A stretch of 64,000 bases of DNA from a virus: positions 36,243 to 100,242 of the IMG/VR virus record IMGVR_UViG_3300034073_003071; one strand, written 5' to 3'. The notes below the pieces were generated by a model that made no database searches, was not told where the DNA came from, and saw only the letters and a program-made list of their open reading frames with translations. The position numbers and the translations under genes were made by a program. Shown in pieces: positions 1-9,785 of this stretch. Numbering within the stretch: position 1 is the stretch's first letter; each line of letters starts with the position of its first letter.

Positions 1-2
1 GA

Positions 3-1472
3 TTGATCATTACTATGCACCCTATCCGAGAGAGCGTTATGTTACAGTATAGAAATCAAATCGAAAAACCAAAATCAATCACAGTTTTTTATCATCTATT
101 CATTCCTGATACTAATAACATGTGGGTATGGTGGATTGATGAGCAGATGGGTTTGCTGAAATCTTCAGGACTTGCTGATAAGGCAAAGATTAATATGTGT
201 ATGACTCTTCCTCTTGGATTGTATAACTCCAAGACTGGGCATTCTTATGATGAAATGGTTATTGGTTATATTAAAGACCGTTATCCTTTTGTGAATATTG
301 TTGATATATGTCCAACAGGAGAACAACCAAATCTTTATGAGGGTCAAACTCTTGCGAAGATTTATGAGCACTGTCAAGAATATGATGGATTTGTTTTCTA
401 CTTCCATAACAAAGGAATGAGTTCTTATTCAACTCATATTCCTGGTGCCATTAAAGATTGGCGACACTACATGCAGTATTATAATATTGAAAAGTGGGAA
501 GATTGCGTTGCCAAACTTGAAGAAGGATATCAGTGTTGTGGTGTTGATTGGGTTGAACGCCATGATATTAAACTTGACTTTGTGGTTCAGCACTATGCTG
601 GAAACTTTTGGTGGGCACGAAATGATTATATCCGTACTCTAAAGCATCCAATCAAGATCGAAGAGTACATGGATGTAGAAGCGATGATGCGAGAACTGCA
701 AAACTATCGTTATTGTTTTGAACTTTGGATGGCAACTGGTAATCCAAAGCAACACTGCTTCCATTATCGCCGTCATCATCAGTATGATAATCAGGGACTG
801 GAAAGATACTTTACATACTTCCCACCCGAAATGTATCGTGAAGATGTTGAAACTGATGAAACGAAATATACAAGAAATAAACTTGATGTATTGTTAGAAA
901 TTGGAAGACAAAATATGTTTAATTGGAGAGATCATCGTCGGTTTGCTGATTGGATTGTTCGTCGTAAGCAACCAGAAACGATTGTGGATCTTGGAGTTGA
1001 TTATGGTTATTCGACATTCTGTTTCGCAATTCCCGAGATTGGACATGTTTATGGTATTGATAGTTTTGAAGGAGATGTTTGTGCAGGAGAACGAGATACT
1101 TATGAATATGTGATTAATAAGCAAAAAGAACTTGACTTAAACAACATTACAATCATTAAAGGATTCTTTGATGATATTGTGAAAACTTGGGATAAGCAGA
1201 TTGATATTCTCCATATTGATGGTCTTCATACCTATGAGGCAGTCAAGAATGATTTTGAGAAGTGGTCGCCATTTGTAAAAGAAAATGGTATAATACTAAT
1301 GCATGATACTATGGTTGAAGATCCAAAGTTTGGTGTGAGCAGATTCTTTAAAGAAATTAATCTTCCTAAAACTAACTTTGGACATTGTAATGGACTGGGT
1401 GTTGTGAGTAAAGACATAAATCTTATTAACGAAATCAAAAATAATTTTGGAGAGTTTATTCGTGAAATTTAA
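3..1472 (+). CDS. Glycan-island protein: GNFWWAR domain fused to a SAM methyltransferase (5' end uncertain)
   Basis: Two-domain protein of at least 485 residues; the reading frame is open to the window edge, so the true start may lie upstream (the first ATG is at 15). The N-terminal half (about 25-270) has the features YFHNKG, WRHYMQYY and GNFWWARNDY, seen in uncharacterised proteins of polysaccharide and glycosylation clusters, so a transferase-like role is inferred. The C-terminal half (about 320-480) is a class I SAM-dependent methyltransferase of the Methyltransf_24 type: glycine motif VDLGVDYGYST, an acidic GIDSFEG strand, and LHIDGLHTYE followed by ILMHDT. It overlaps the next gene by 11 bases and opens a run of glycan enzymes, suggesting it methylates or transfers sugars. 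The acceptor is unknown. Confidence 0.7.
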   Translation: MIITMHPIRESVMLQYRNQIEKPKSITVFYHLFIPDTNNMWVWWIDEQMGLLKSSGLADKAKINMCMTLPLGLYNSKTGHSYDEMVIGYIKDRYPFVNIVDICPTGEQPNLYEGQTLAKIYEHCQEYDGFVFYFHNKGMSSYSTHIPGAIKDWRHYMQYYNIEKWEDCVAKLEEGYQCCGVDWVERHDIKLDFVVQHYAGNFWWARNDYIRTLKHPIKIEEYMDVEAMMRELQNYRYCFELWMATGNPKQHCFHYRRHHQYDNQGLERYFTYFPPEMYREDVETDETKYTRNKLDVLLEIGRQNMFNWRDHRRFADWIVRRKQPETIVDLGVDYGYSTFCFAIPEIGHVYGIDSFEGDVCAGERDTYEYVINKQKELDLNNITIIKGFFDDIVKTWDKQIDILHIDGLHTYEAVKNDFEKWSPFVKENGIILMHDTMVEDPKFGVSRFFKEINLPKTNFGHCNGLGVVSKDINLINEIKNNFGEFIREI

Positions 1473-2304
1473 TCTGTGTCGTATTGTACCTGATAATGGT
1501 TTTTATATTCATTCTCAAGTTTTCCATGAGATTGAAGCGGCGATGTTTTTTACCCTTCAAAGGATGGGGTATGAAGTTACGAATAGTGTAAATGACTTCA
1601 AAAGAGATGCTAGAAATATTGTGTTTGGAATGCACCACTGCCCCGTAGATGTTGTTCGGCATGATGTTCCTAAAGATACAATTGTATATTCTTTAGAACA
1701 AATGAGAGATTCTCCAGAGTGTATTCGATGGTGTAGAAAATATCGTGGATTAGAAGTATGGGATTATTCTATGAGGAACGTAGATGTTCTTCGTAAGGCA
1801 GGTGTAGAAAATATCAAGCACTGTAAAGTTGGATATGTCCCAGAAATTTCTTACTTTGAAAGGAACAAACCAGAAGAAAGAGATATTGACATTCTTTTTT
1901 ATGGTTCTCCATCTCCTAGAAGAGTTGCTGTAATGGATGTTTTTGATAAAGATCCAAACATCAACTTTGTTCATGTTCAATCAACTTATGGTGATGATCG
2001 TGATAAGTATATTCAAAGAGCAAAGTTGGTAATTAATTTGCACAATCACGATAATCAAATCTTTGAAATCATTCGCGTATCGCATTTGATTCAAAATAAA
2101 GTTCCTGTTCTTTGTGAGAGAAATTCTTATACAGATTTTCCAGATTATATGGAAGGAACAGTGTTTACTGCGCCATATGAACAGTTTGTTGCGAAGGCAT
2201 ATGAACTTCTGAAAAATACAAAAGAACTAGATGAGCAAGCAGAAAGGGGATTGGAAATTTTTAAAAAATCTCCCATGGAAAATTTTCTTAAGGAGGTTTT
2301 ATGA
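1462..2304 (+). CDS. GT-B type glycosyltransferase (CgeB-like C-terminal domain)
   Basis: 280-residue protein. I chose the GTG at 1462 because GGAG lies eight bases upstream and the protein then opens VKFNLCRIVPDNGF; a TTG at 1447 is in frame but less convincing. The second half resembles the nucleotide-sugar binding domain of single-chain GT-B transferases: a YGSPSPRR turn after a DIDILF strand, then KLVINLHNHDN and a QIFEIIRVSHLIQNKVPVL helix-strand, then a final acidic helix. It overlaps the upstream gene by 11 bases and the downstream gene by 4 (ATGA), so the three are translationally coupled. Donor and acceptor sugars cannot be read from the sequence. Confidence 0.7.
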   Translation: MKFNLCRIVPDNGFYIHSQVFHEIEAAMFFTLQRMGYEVTNSVNDFKRDARNIVFGMHHCPVDVVRHDVPKDTIVYSLEQMRDSPECIRWCRKYRGLEVWDYSMRNVDVLRKAGVENIKHCKVGYVPEISYFERNKPEERDIDILFYGSPSPRRVAVMDVFDKDPNINFVHVQSTYGDDRDKYIQRAKLVINLHNHDNQIFEIIRVSHLIQNKVPVLCERNSYTDFPDYMEGTVFTAPYEQFVAKAYELLKNTKELDEQAERGLEIFKKSPMENFLKEVL

Positions 2305-4154
2305 AAGTAATTGATGGTTTTTCATTCTTTAATGAATTTGATATTCTTAAGTTGAGATTGGAATATCTCCGCGATGTTGTAGATTATTTTGTTATTTCTG
2401 AATGTAACTATACACATTCTGGAAAACCAAAACCATATTATTTGGATCAAATAATTGATCAATTTGATGATGAATTAAAGTCTAAAATTATTCGTCTTAA
2501 ATATGAACCCAATATTGATGGGTATGATTTTAGTAATAGGGATGAATGTAATTTTGAATCTGGTTTTTGGAAATTAGAACAGGGGCAACGAGATCATATC
2601 AGTAAAGGATTATTTCAATTTGGATTTGATGATCTTTTCATGTTAAGTGATGCTGATGAGATTCCGAAGAAAGAATTGATTCTTTATATGAAAGATAATA
2701 TTTCTAAAGAATCATTTGCCACTGCTATGTGTGAAAACTTTTATTATAATTTTAATACATATGAAAATGATACGTGGGCAGGAACAGTATTTACTACAGT
2801 TAAGAATGCACTAGAAAATGGATGCAATTACTTAAGAGCAAACTGTTTTACTTTTCCTTTTGCAGAAAAGTCTGGGTGGCACCTTACATTCTTTGGTGGA
2901 ATTGAACAAATTAAAACAAAGTTGGAATCCTATGCTCATCAAGAATTTAATCGTGATGATATTAAAAATGAAGAGCATATTAAAACCGCGATTAAAACTG
3001 GGACTGATCTTCTAGATCGTAAGCATGAACATAAACAGTTCATCAAGTATAATTTTTCAAACTTTCCAGAAGACTTTAAAAGTGCTATAATTAAAACATT
3101 CGCAGAAGAATACTATAAGATGCCAGAACCCGAAGTTGTAACACGACCAGAGTTTCTTCATAATAATATGCCACCACTTCTTGAGGCATCGTTGAATCCT
3201 GATGGAACTGGTGGTACGGAGATTATGGGTCGTGCTTGGCAAGATCTTGTTCTTCCTGCGGCACCAGATCTTGCCGATTGGCACTGGTGTGTGATTCCTG
3301 GTGATAATATTATTGCGCCAGATAATTCTAATATTGTTTGGTTGCATCCCCATCATAATGAGGTTGGTCTTGAACAGTTGATGGACAAGCAGTTCCAGAA
3401 ACATTTTAAAGCATATGTTTTTGTTTCTGATTGGCAATATGGGAGATTTGGTGAAAAGTTTAATCTTCCCATGGAGAAATGTTTTGTTCTTAAGAATGCA
3501 ATTCATCCTTTTGAACCTCATAAGAAACCTGAAGGAAAACTTCAACTGATGTTCCATCCTAATCCAATCCGTGGATTGGATCTTCTTTTGGAAGGTATTA
3601 AATTGATTCCGGAAGAGGACTTTGAACTTCATATTTTCCATGAACTTGATCCTGATGAGCGTAAAAAACAATATGCTCAAGGGTTACAAACATATGAATA
3701 TTCTCATGTTTGTGAACAAGAAGAAAAGTTTCTTCGTTACTGTTTAGCACTCGCAAATGATGATAAGCGAGTTGTTCGTCATACACGAACAAATAACTCT
3801 AAAATTCGTGAGCAATTGATGAAGACTCATATCTTTGCTTATCCATCATACTTTCAGGAGACATCTTGTATTTGTTTGATTGAAGCACTTTCTGCTGGAT
3901 GTTCTGTAGTTGCAAGTAATCTTGCGGCACTTTCTGAAACTTCTCTGGGATTTGCTCGTCTTTATGGGTATATTCCTGATCGCCAAAAACATATTGAGCG
4001 TTTTGCGGAAGAACTTAAACAAACTATTACAGAATACCGAAATGGGCAGTTTGATAGCACCGCTCAAGTACAGGTAATAAATAACTACTACAGTTGGGAT
4101 ACTAGAATCCAAGACTGGGTTAAATTTTCAAAAGAACTTTGGAGGAAATTTTAA
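2301..4154 (+). CDS. Bifunctional glycosyltransferase: GT17 N-terminal domain plus GT4 C-terminal domain
   Basis: 617 residues with a perfect AGGAGG ribosome site six bases before the ATG. Residues 1-270 match the GT17 (beta-1,4-N-acetylglucosaminyltransferase-like) pattern: VIDGFSFFNEFDILKLRLEY, then DYFVISECNYTHSGKPK, and the acidic MLSDADEIP. Residues about 300-617 are a GT4-type GT-B fold: GGTEIMGRAW, a FHPNPIRGLDLLLEGI strand-helix near 415, and the donor-site helix ETSCICLIEALSAGCSVVAS near 525-545. Two active sites on one chain suggest consecutive sugar additions to one glycan. The domain calls are strong; substrates are unknown. Confidence 0.85.
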   Translation: MKVIDGFSFFNEFDILKLRLEYLRDVVDYFVISECNYTHSGKPKPYYLDQIIDQFDDELKSKIIRLKYEPNIDGYDFSNRDECNFESGFWKLEQGQRDHISKGLFQFGFDDLFMLSDADEIPKKELILYMKDNISKESFATAMCENFYYNFNTYENDTWAGTVFTTVKNALENGCNYLRANCFTFPFAEKSGWHLTFFGGIEQIKTKLESYAHQEFNRDDIKNEEHIKTAIKTGTDLLDRKHEHKQFIKYNFSNFPEDFKSAIIKTFAEEYYKMPEPEVVTRPEFLHNNMPPLLEASLNPDGTGGTEIMGRAWQDLVLPAAPDLADWHWCVIPGDNIIAPDNSNIVWLHPHHNEVGLEQLMDKQFQKHFKAYVFVSDWQYGRFGEKFNLPMEKCFVLKNAIHPFEPHKKPEGKLQLMFHPNPIRGLDLLLEGIKLIPEEDFELHIFHELDPDERKKQYAQGLQTYEYSHVCEQEEKFLRYCLALANDDKRVVRHTRTNNSKIREQLMKTHIFAYPSYFQETSCICLIEALSAGCSVVASNLAALSETSLGFARLYGYIPDRQKHIERFAEELKQTITEYRNGQFDSTAQVQVINNYYSWDTRIQDWVKFSKELWRKF

Positions 4155-4400
4155 ATGGCTACAAAAACTGAAACCCTTACAATGCCTTTAATGCATGTAT
4201 ATCACTTAACTGCGGATCCTGCAAATGATACTGGTTATACGATTGAAGAGGTAACAAAGTTAATGGAAGAGCATGGATCCGATTATAAGATTGAAGTAAC
4301 TGTGACTCATCCAATTCCAGATCCACAACCAGAAGAAATAGAAGTATCTTCGGAAGTAGTAGAAGAAAATTCGGCAACATCTCAAGAAGTAACAGAATAA
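4155..4400 (+). CDS. Small acidic protein in the glycan operon, function unknown
   Basis: 81 residues starting directly after the GT17-GT4 gene, with GGAGG about ten bases upstream of the ATG. The first 55 residues look folded (LMHVYHLTADPAND, then EEVTKLMEEHG and a KIEVTVTHP strand). The tail is unstructured and strongly acidic with a run of Glu, Ser and Val. I do not recognise it. Its position inside the operon suggests a helper of the neighbouring enzymes or simply a small phage protein. Confidence 0.6.
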   Translation: MATKTETLTMPLMHVYHLTADPANDTGYTIEEVTKLMEEHGSDYKIEVTVTHPIPDPQPEEIEVSSEVVEENSATSQEVTE

Positions 4401-4417
4401 TTTTTATTTAAATCATT

Positions 4418-5404
4418 ATGAATTTTGTAAAATTTGCTTTGGAAAATGGTGGAAGTATTCATCCTCTTTTAATACCATCTTCAGAATTAAAGGGACCTGC
4501 TCTCACTAATCCTTCAATATACAATGATAATGGTAGGATTTTATTAAACTTAAGGAATATTAATTATACCCTATACCATTCAGAAAAGAAAAAGTTTGAG
4601 CACCATTGGGGACCATTAGTTTATATTCATCCAGAAAATGATCTTCGTCTTCGCACAAAAAATATTATGTGTGAAGTTGATGATAATATGAATATTAAAT
4701 GGTATAATCATATCGATACTTCAAGTTTTCCTGATAAAGAATTGTGGGAATTCGTTGGTCTTGAAGATGCTCGAATTGTTCGATGGGATGGAAAACTCTA
4801 TATTTGTGGTGTAAGAAGGGACTTAGAAACTACTGGTATAGGTAGAATGGAACTTTCTGAAATTGAAATCACAGGAAGTGGAGTTAAAGAACTTGCTCAA
4901 TATAGGATTCCTACACCAGGTCATACTGGTAATGAAGGTTCTTATTGTGAAAAAAATTGGATGCCAATTCTTGACATGCCATATCATTTTGTAAAATGGA
5001 CAAATGGTACAGAAGTAGTTAAATATGATATTGAATCTAATAAAACAGAACAAGTTTTAGTTAAAAACTGGAGAGATTTAGGTTGTATAGATTTACGGGG
5101 AGGATCTCAAGTAATTCCTATTGGTGTTTATCGTTTTTGTCTTAATCATGAAACTTATCTTTTCCGTAGTCCTGCAGACAGAAAAGATGGAACATATCGT
5201 CATAGATTTATAGTCTGGGATGAAAATTGGGATATTGTAAAAGTTTCCAAACAATTTGCATTCTTAAATGCTGAAGTAGAATTTGCAGTCGGGATGTGTG
5301 AATATAATGATGACTATTTGATTACTTTTGGTTTTCAAGATAATGCAGCTTATTTGTTAAAAGTTCCACAAAAATTTGTTTATGATTTCATTTTTGAAGA
5401 CTAA
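4418..5404 (+). CDS. Five-bladed beta-propeller protein related to GH130/GH43 glycosidases
   Basis: 328 residues rich in beta strands. Near residue 114 is GLEDARIVRWDGKLYICG, the characteristic blade-and-catalytic-region signature of the GH130 (mannoside phosphorylase/mannosidase) and GH43-like propellers. Earlier strands include ALTNPSIYNDNGRILLNLRN, and a later one LDMPYHFVKWTNGTE. I infer a glycan-processing or glycan-binding role; whether the general acid is retained cannot be judged by eye. It has a short 17-base spacer from the previous gene and no obvious Shine-Dalgarno. Its placement among transferases suggests it trims, phosphorolyses or recognises the same glycan. Confidence 0.6.
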   Translation: MNFVKFALENGGSIHPLLIPSSELKGPALTNPSIYNDNGRILLNLRNINYTLYHSEKKKFEHHWGPLVYIHPENDLRLRTKNIMCEVDDNMNIKWYNHIDTSSFPDKELWEFVGLEDARIVRWDGKLYICGVRRDLETTGIGRMELSEIEITGSGVKELAQYRIPTPGHTGNEGSYCEKNWMPILDMPYHFVKWTNGTEVVKYDIESNKTEQVLVKNWRDLGCIDLRGGSQVIPIGVYRFCLNHETYLFRSPADRKDGTYRHRFIVWDENWDIVKVSKQFAFLNAEVEFAVGMCEYNDDYLITFGFQDNAAYLLKVPQKFVYDFIFED

Positions 5405-5428
5405 TAAAATAATTTTTTATATTTCTAT

Positions 5429-7132
5429 ATGAATATTTCTGTACTTTTTTTAAATTTATCTTCTAGAGATGTAATCTTAACTCATGATTTCATATTGAAT
5501 GACTTGTTAAATGATTATGAAAAATCAATTTCATATTTAAATTCTGATCAAATAACGGATCAAAAATTTGATGTGCTTGTTTATAGTTGTAGAAATCCAA
5601 CAATTGAAGTTCACTTTGGGTATGCTCCACCATTTGAAGTTGTTTTAGATGTGGTTAAAAAAGTAAAACCAAAAATTATTATTCAATTGTCTGATGAATT
5701 TTGGCAAGAAAATAATAATATTCATAATTCTCTTGCTGATCATTGCAAGTTGTTTATAAAAGAACATTTCCATTGGAATCATTCTTATACTTCAAATACA
5801 ATTCAAAAACCATTAGGTTACTTAAATGATTTTCCTGTTGACTTAGAAAATATTAAACCAATTAATGATAGGAAATATTTTTGGTCATGGGTTGGTTATT
5901 TAAAAGGTGATCGACAAGACATGATTAATAAATTCATGAGAATCTGGTATCATGTTTGTGCGTCTAATGGTGGATTAAGTAGACCTGAAATTCATGAACT
6001 TTATAGTAATTCTAAATTTGTTCCTATTGGTAGAGGAAATTCATCTGTAGATTGTTGGAGAATTTATGAAGCAATAGTTTGTGGTGCTATTCCTGTAATA
6101 GTATCTTATGAAGATGAAATAAACTGGTCTTTTCAATATAAAGAAAAACTTCCAGCAATATATGCTTCAAATTGGGATGAAGCATCTGATATCTGTATAC
6201 GATTATCAGATGATCCTGAAGCAATGTCTGCTAAGCAGGAAGAACTTTTAAATTGGTGGAAAAATACAATAGCATATACTAAAGAAGAAATTAAAAAAGT
6301 ATTTTATGAAACATCAATAACTGTCATATGTGCATGTAAAAATAGAGATCCTGCTTTAAAAGTTTCTCTTAGATCTTGGTTAAATTTTGATCAAATATCT
6401 GAGATTATTATCGTTGATTGGAGTTCTGATAATTCATTAGAATATTTAACGTCTTGGGATAAAAGAATTAAAGTAGTATCAGTACCTAATCAAAATTATT
6501 TTAACCAACCACAACCATTAAATTTGGCAACAAAATTAGCCGAAAGTAAATATATTCTCAAGCTTGATTGTGATTATATCTTAAATCCCTATTTTAAATT
6601 TTTTGAAAATAAAGAATATTTAATTGATGATCAATCTTTTGTTTGTGGACAAAATACAGTTGATCGGGGATTTGATCCTTATTACAAGTATCTTTTCGGA
6701 TTCCTTTATGTTTCTAAATCGAACTTTATGAAAATAAACGGATTTTCTGAACGTTTTTGTAAATGGTATGCATCTGAAGATCAGGATATTATGATGAGAT
6801 TAGAAAATCTGGGTCTGAAGAAAAGGGGAATGGATTATGATCATAACGTAATTCATATACCTCATTCAGATAAAAAACGGACAGAAAATTTTGAAGCGAC
6901 AGTAATTGAAAAAGAATATGAAGACGACATAAGAGAAAGAATGAAGCATAGGGGATTTGATGGTGAAGAATTGCAATGGCAAACTGAATTTTCTCTAGCT
7001 CAAATGCATGTGAATGCAAATCAAGGATGGCTTTCTCAAATGGGAAATGATTATGTTTGTACGGATCCAATGACCGAATGGGATATTGAAAGGATAAATT
7101 CACAATATTATATTGCAAAGAAACATGAATAA
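5429..7132 (+). CDS. Bifunctional glycosyltransferase: exostosin-like (GT47) plus GT2
   Basis: 567 residues in two parts. Residues about 60-270 resemble the exostosin/GT47 C-terminal region: KYFWSWVGYLKGDRQD, SKFVPIGRGNSSVDCWRIYE, and EAIVCGAIPVIVS near 195-226. From about residue 296 a GT-A fold of family GT2 begins: SITVICACKNRDPALKVSLR, EIIIVDWSSDNS, the metal-binding KLDCDY near 378, and SEDQDIMMRLENLG near 449, as in chondroitin- or galactosyl-transferase C-domains. This is again a two-transferase chain. The last 8 bases overlap the following gene. Confidence 0.8.
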   Translation: MNISVLFLNLSSRDVILTHDFILNDLLNDYEKSISYLNSDQITDQKFDVLVYSCRNPTIEVHFGYAPPFEVVLDVVKKVKPKIIIQLSDEFWQENNNIHNSLADHCKLFIKEHFHWNHSYTSNTIQKPLGYLNDFPVDLENIKPINDRKYFWSWVGYLKGDRQDMINKFMRIWYHVCASNGGLSRPEIHELYSNSKFVPIGRGNSSVDCWRIYEAIVCGAIPVIVSYEDEINWSFQYKEKLPAIYASNWDEASDICIRLSDDPEAMSAKQEELLNWWKNTIAYTKEEIKKVFYETSITVICACKNRDPALKVSLRSWLNFDQISEIIIVDWSSDNSLEYLTSWDKRIKVVSVPNQNYFNQPQPLNLATKLAESKYILKLDCDYILNPYFKFFENKEYLIDDQSFVCGQNTVDRGFDPYYKYLFGFLYVSKSNFMKINGFSERFCKWYASEDQDIMMRLENLGLKKRGMDYDHNVIHIPHSDKKRTENFEATVIEKEYEDDIRERMKHRGFDGEELQWQTEFSLAQMHVNANQGWLSQMGNDYVCTDPMTEWDIERINSQYYIAKKHE

Positions 7133-8993
7133 ATTTAAAAATTTTCCTACTGCATATTACTTATCTTTAGAGGAATCAATTGAACGTCAAAAAAATATTG
7201 AGAACGAATTTCTTAAATATAATATAAAATTAAATCCTATAATTTCAAAAAGATTTTCAGAATCTAATGATAAAATTTTTGGAAAACATCTGAATCAATT
7301 AAATTCTGGAACAGCAGGATGTTGTGTTTCTCATCTCAAAGCAATTAAAGATTGGTATGATAATTATAATGACGACTATGCCTTTTTTTGTGAGGATGAT
7401 CTGTCATTAGAAACTGTAAAGTATTGGAATTTTTCTTGGGATCAATTTATTGAAAATGTTCCTAAAGATTATGATTGTATTCAGCTATTGACAATTCGTA
7501 AAAATTTTGATACATTTACAATACGTGAAAGATATTGGGATGATTGGGCTGCAACCGCATACATCATTAGAAGAGAGTATGCAAAAAAAATTATAGATAC
7601 TTACATAAAGGAAGACACTTTTAATTTAGAAATACCAAATGTAGAAGTGATGCCCTTAATTGAAAATATTTTATTTACTATAGGTAAAACATATACTATT
7701 CCTTTATTTGTGGAAAATACAGAATTTGATTCTACATTTTCCAAAGCACAAGATGATGATGTAAATGAAGGGCAAAAAAATAATCATAAGATAGCACATG
7801 ATATTGTTTTAAATTATTGGAAATCTAAAATGAATACTAATTTATCAACATTATTAACTGAATTTTCATTAGATACTGAAAATGCAATTAATAATTTTAA
7901 TCTTGGAGTTTGGTATGAAAATAGTGGACATACTGCTCCTGCTTTATCTTATTTTTTAAGATGTGCAGAAAGATCTGATGATGATCATCTTGCATATGAA
8001 GCTTTGATTCGAGCTTCATATTGTTATGATAAACAAGGAACTAGAGATGGAAGTGCAAAGTCTTTGCTTGAACAAGCATTGTGTTTGTTACCTACTAGAC
8101 CCGAAGCATACTTTCTTTTAAGTAGATTTGCAGAGAGGCGTCAATGGTGGCAAGACTGTTATATTCATGCCAATAATGGATTAATGTTTGCTGAGCATGA
8201 TTCTCATCCAGATTTAATTACTGATGTTGAATATCCCGGATATTATGGATTGCTTTTTGAAAAGGCAATTTCTGGATGGTGGTGGGGTAAAAATGAAGAA
8301 TGTAAAAATATTTTGTTAGATATCAAAGATAACTATACATTAAATGAAGTATATCAAAAAAGTGTTTATGATAATTTAAAAAAAATTGGAGTAGAAATTT
8401 TAGAAGAATCTTCTAATTATTTTCACAATGAGTATTTGAATGCATGTAATACACCTAGTGATATAAATGAAAATCTTCACATTCTTTTTGATCTTGCTAA
8501 TGAATGTGAACATGTTACTGAATTTGGAGTAAGATCTGGTGTTAGTACTAGGGCATTTTTAAATACAAATGTATCTTTAAGATCATACGATTTGGAAAAA
8601 AATTCGGTCGTAACTGATCTGTTTGAGATGGCAAATAGTATTGGAAAAGATGCCAAGTACTATGAAGAAGATGTATTAAATGTCGAAATTGAAGAAACTG
8701 ATCTTCTGTTTTTTGATACTTGGCATCATTATGAACAGCTAAAGCAAGAGTTGAATAAACACTCCAGCAAAGTAAGGAAATATTTGGTTTTTCATGATAC
8801 ACATACTTATGCGATGTCTGGTGAGAAATGTTCTAATGCAAGTAGTGGAAATATATTAACAGATACTATTGAAAATCCTGAAGGTTTATTGCCAGCAATT
8901 ATAGAATTTATGGTGTCTAATTCAAATTGGATTTTTAAAGTTTATAAAAAAAATAATAATGGATTAATTGTTCTTGAAAAAAAAACTTTATGA
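7125..8993 (+). CDS. GT25 glycosyltransferase fused to TPR repeats and a methyltransferase-like domain
   Basis: 622 residues from the ATG at 7125 (a TTG twelve bases earlier is in frame). Residues 1-200 fit GT25, the family of LPS beta-galactosyltransferases and animal procollagen galactosyltransferases: AYYLSLEESIERQKNI, GTAGCCVSHLKAIKDW near 62 and FFCEDDLS near 87, the acidic metal site. Residues about 252-422 form a TPR-like helical array (NNFNLGVWYENSGHTAPALS and similar). Residues about 459-610 look like a Methyltransf_24/cephalosporin-hydroxylase fold (TEFGVRSGVST, LLFFDTWHHYE, YLVFHDTHTY). The TPR segment may present a protein acceptor. The GT25 call is strong; the last domain is moderate. 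Confidence 0.8.
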   Translation: MNKFKNFPTAYYLSLEESIERQKNIENEFLKYNIKLNPIISKRFSESNDKIFGKHLNQLNSGTAGCCVSHLKAIKDWYDNYNDDYAFFCEDDLSLETVKYWNFSWDQFIENVPKDYDCIQLLTIRKNFDTFTIRERYWDDWAATAYIIRREYAKKIIDTYIKEDTFNLEIPNVEVMPLIENILFTIGKTYTIPLFVENTEFDSTFSKAQDDDVNEGQKNNHKIAHDIVLNYWKSKMNTNLSTLLTEFSLDTENAINNFNLGVWYENSGHTAPALSYFLRCAERSDDDHLAYEALIRASYCYDKQGTRDGSAKSLLEQALCLLPTRPEAYFLLSRFAERRQWWQDCYIHANNGLMFAEHDSHPDLITDVEYPGYYGLLFEKAISGWWWGKNEECKNILLDIKDNYTLNEVYQKSVYDNLKKIGVEILEESSNYFHNEYLNACNTPSDINENLHILFDLANECEHVTEFGVRSGVSTRAFLNTNVSLRSYDLEKNSVVTDLFEMANSIGKDAKYYEEDVLNVEIEETDLLFFDTWHHYEQLKQELNKHSSKVRKYLVFHDTHTYAMSGEKCSNASSGNILTDTIENPEGLLPAIIEFMVSNSNWIFKVYKKNNNGLIVLEKKTL

Positions 8994-9763
8994 ATAAAAA
9001 ATCAATTCCTGTTATTGGAGTTCCGATTGTAAATGGAGTTCATTGGTTAAAAAGATTAATCGATAGTATTGATTATCCAACAGATAATCTTTTTATTATC
9101 AATAATAATGGGAGAGATCAAATAACCAAAGAGTTAGATGATCTAACAAAGATCGATCACAAGTTTATAAAACAAATAAAAGTTTGTCATCTTCCATCAA
9201 ATATTGGTTGTAGCGGGGCTTGGAATTTAATCATTAAGTGTTATATGATGTGCCCATATTGGATTATTGCAAATCATGATATTTGTTTTTCTCCTGGGCT
9301 TCTTGAAAACATGGTTAATAGTTCTGAAAATGAAGATATTGGAATTGTAAAGGGTAAAAAATTTCAATGGGATTTATTCTTGATAAAGGATTTTGTAATT
9401 CAAGAGTGTGGTTTATTTGATGAAAATTTTTATCCAGCATATGTTGAAGATTGTGATTATCATATCAGATTAATGTTAAAAAATATTGAAACTTCGGTAG
9501 TAGATATTCCTTATTTACATGGAGATGTTGATTATGAAACTACTGGATCTCAAACTTGGAGAACCGATTATTCATTAAAGGAAAAATTAGATTATTCTCA
9601 CGATTGTAATATGTATTATATTGCTGAAAAATGGGGTAGTAATTGGAGAGATTCTAATTGGGAATATCATCCATATGATTATCCATATAATAATTCAAGT
9701 ATACCAATTTCATATACTACTTACGATTTAAAATTTGTTCGTAGAAAAAATATTGGTTTTTAA
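8990..9763 (+). CDS. GT2 family glycosyltransferase
   Basis: 257-residue single-domain GT-A transferase whose ATG overlaps the preceding stop (ATGA). Visible GT2 features are the first strand PVIGVPIVNGVHWLKRLIDS, FIINNNGRDQ, PSNIGCSGAWNLIIK near 70-85 (the rhamnosyl- or N-acetylglucosaminyl-transferase style loop), WIIANHDICFSPG in place of the DxD, and YVEDCDYHIRLML near 151. It ends the glycan island; the reading then passes to the glutaredoxin gene after 22 bases. Confidence 0.8.
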   Translation: MNKKSIPVIGVPIVNGVHWLKRLIDSIDYPTDNLFIINNNGRDQITKELDDLTKIDHKFIKQIKVCHLPSNIGCSGAWNLIIKCYMMCPYWIIANHDICFSPGLLENMVNSSENEDIGIVKGKKFQWDLFLIKDFVIQECGLFDENFYPAYVEDCDYHIRLMLKNIETSVVDIPYLHGDVDYETTGSQTWRTDYSLKEKLDYSHDCNMYYIAEKWGSNWRDSNWEYHPYDYPYNNSSIPISYTTYDLKFVRRKNIGF

Positions 9764-9785
9764 ATATATAATAAAAAATACAATT

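Noticed and set aside
3057-3680. 207-residue minus-strand frame inside the GT17-GT4 gene
   Set aside because: Antisense shadow of a well-supported gene with no promoter or ribosome site.
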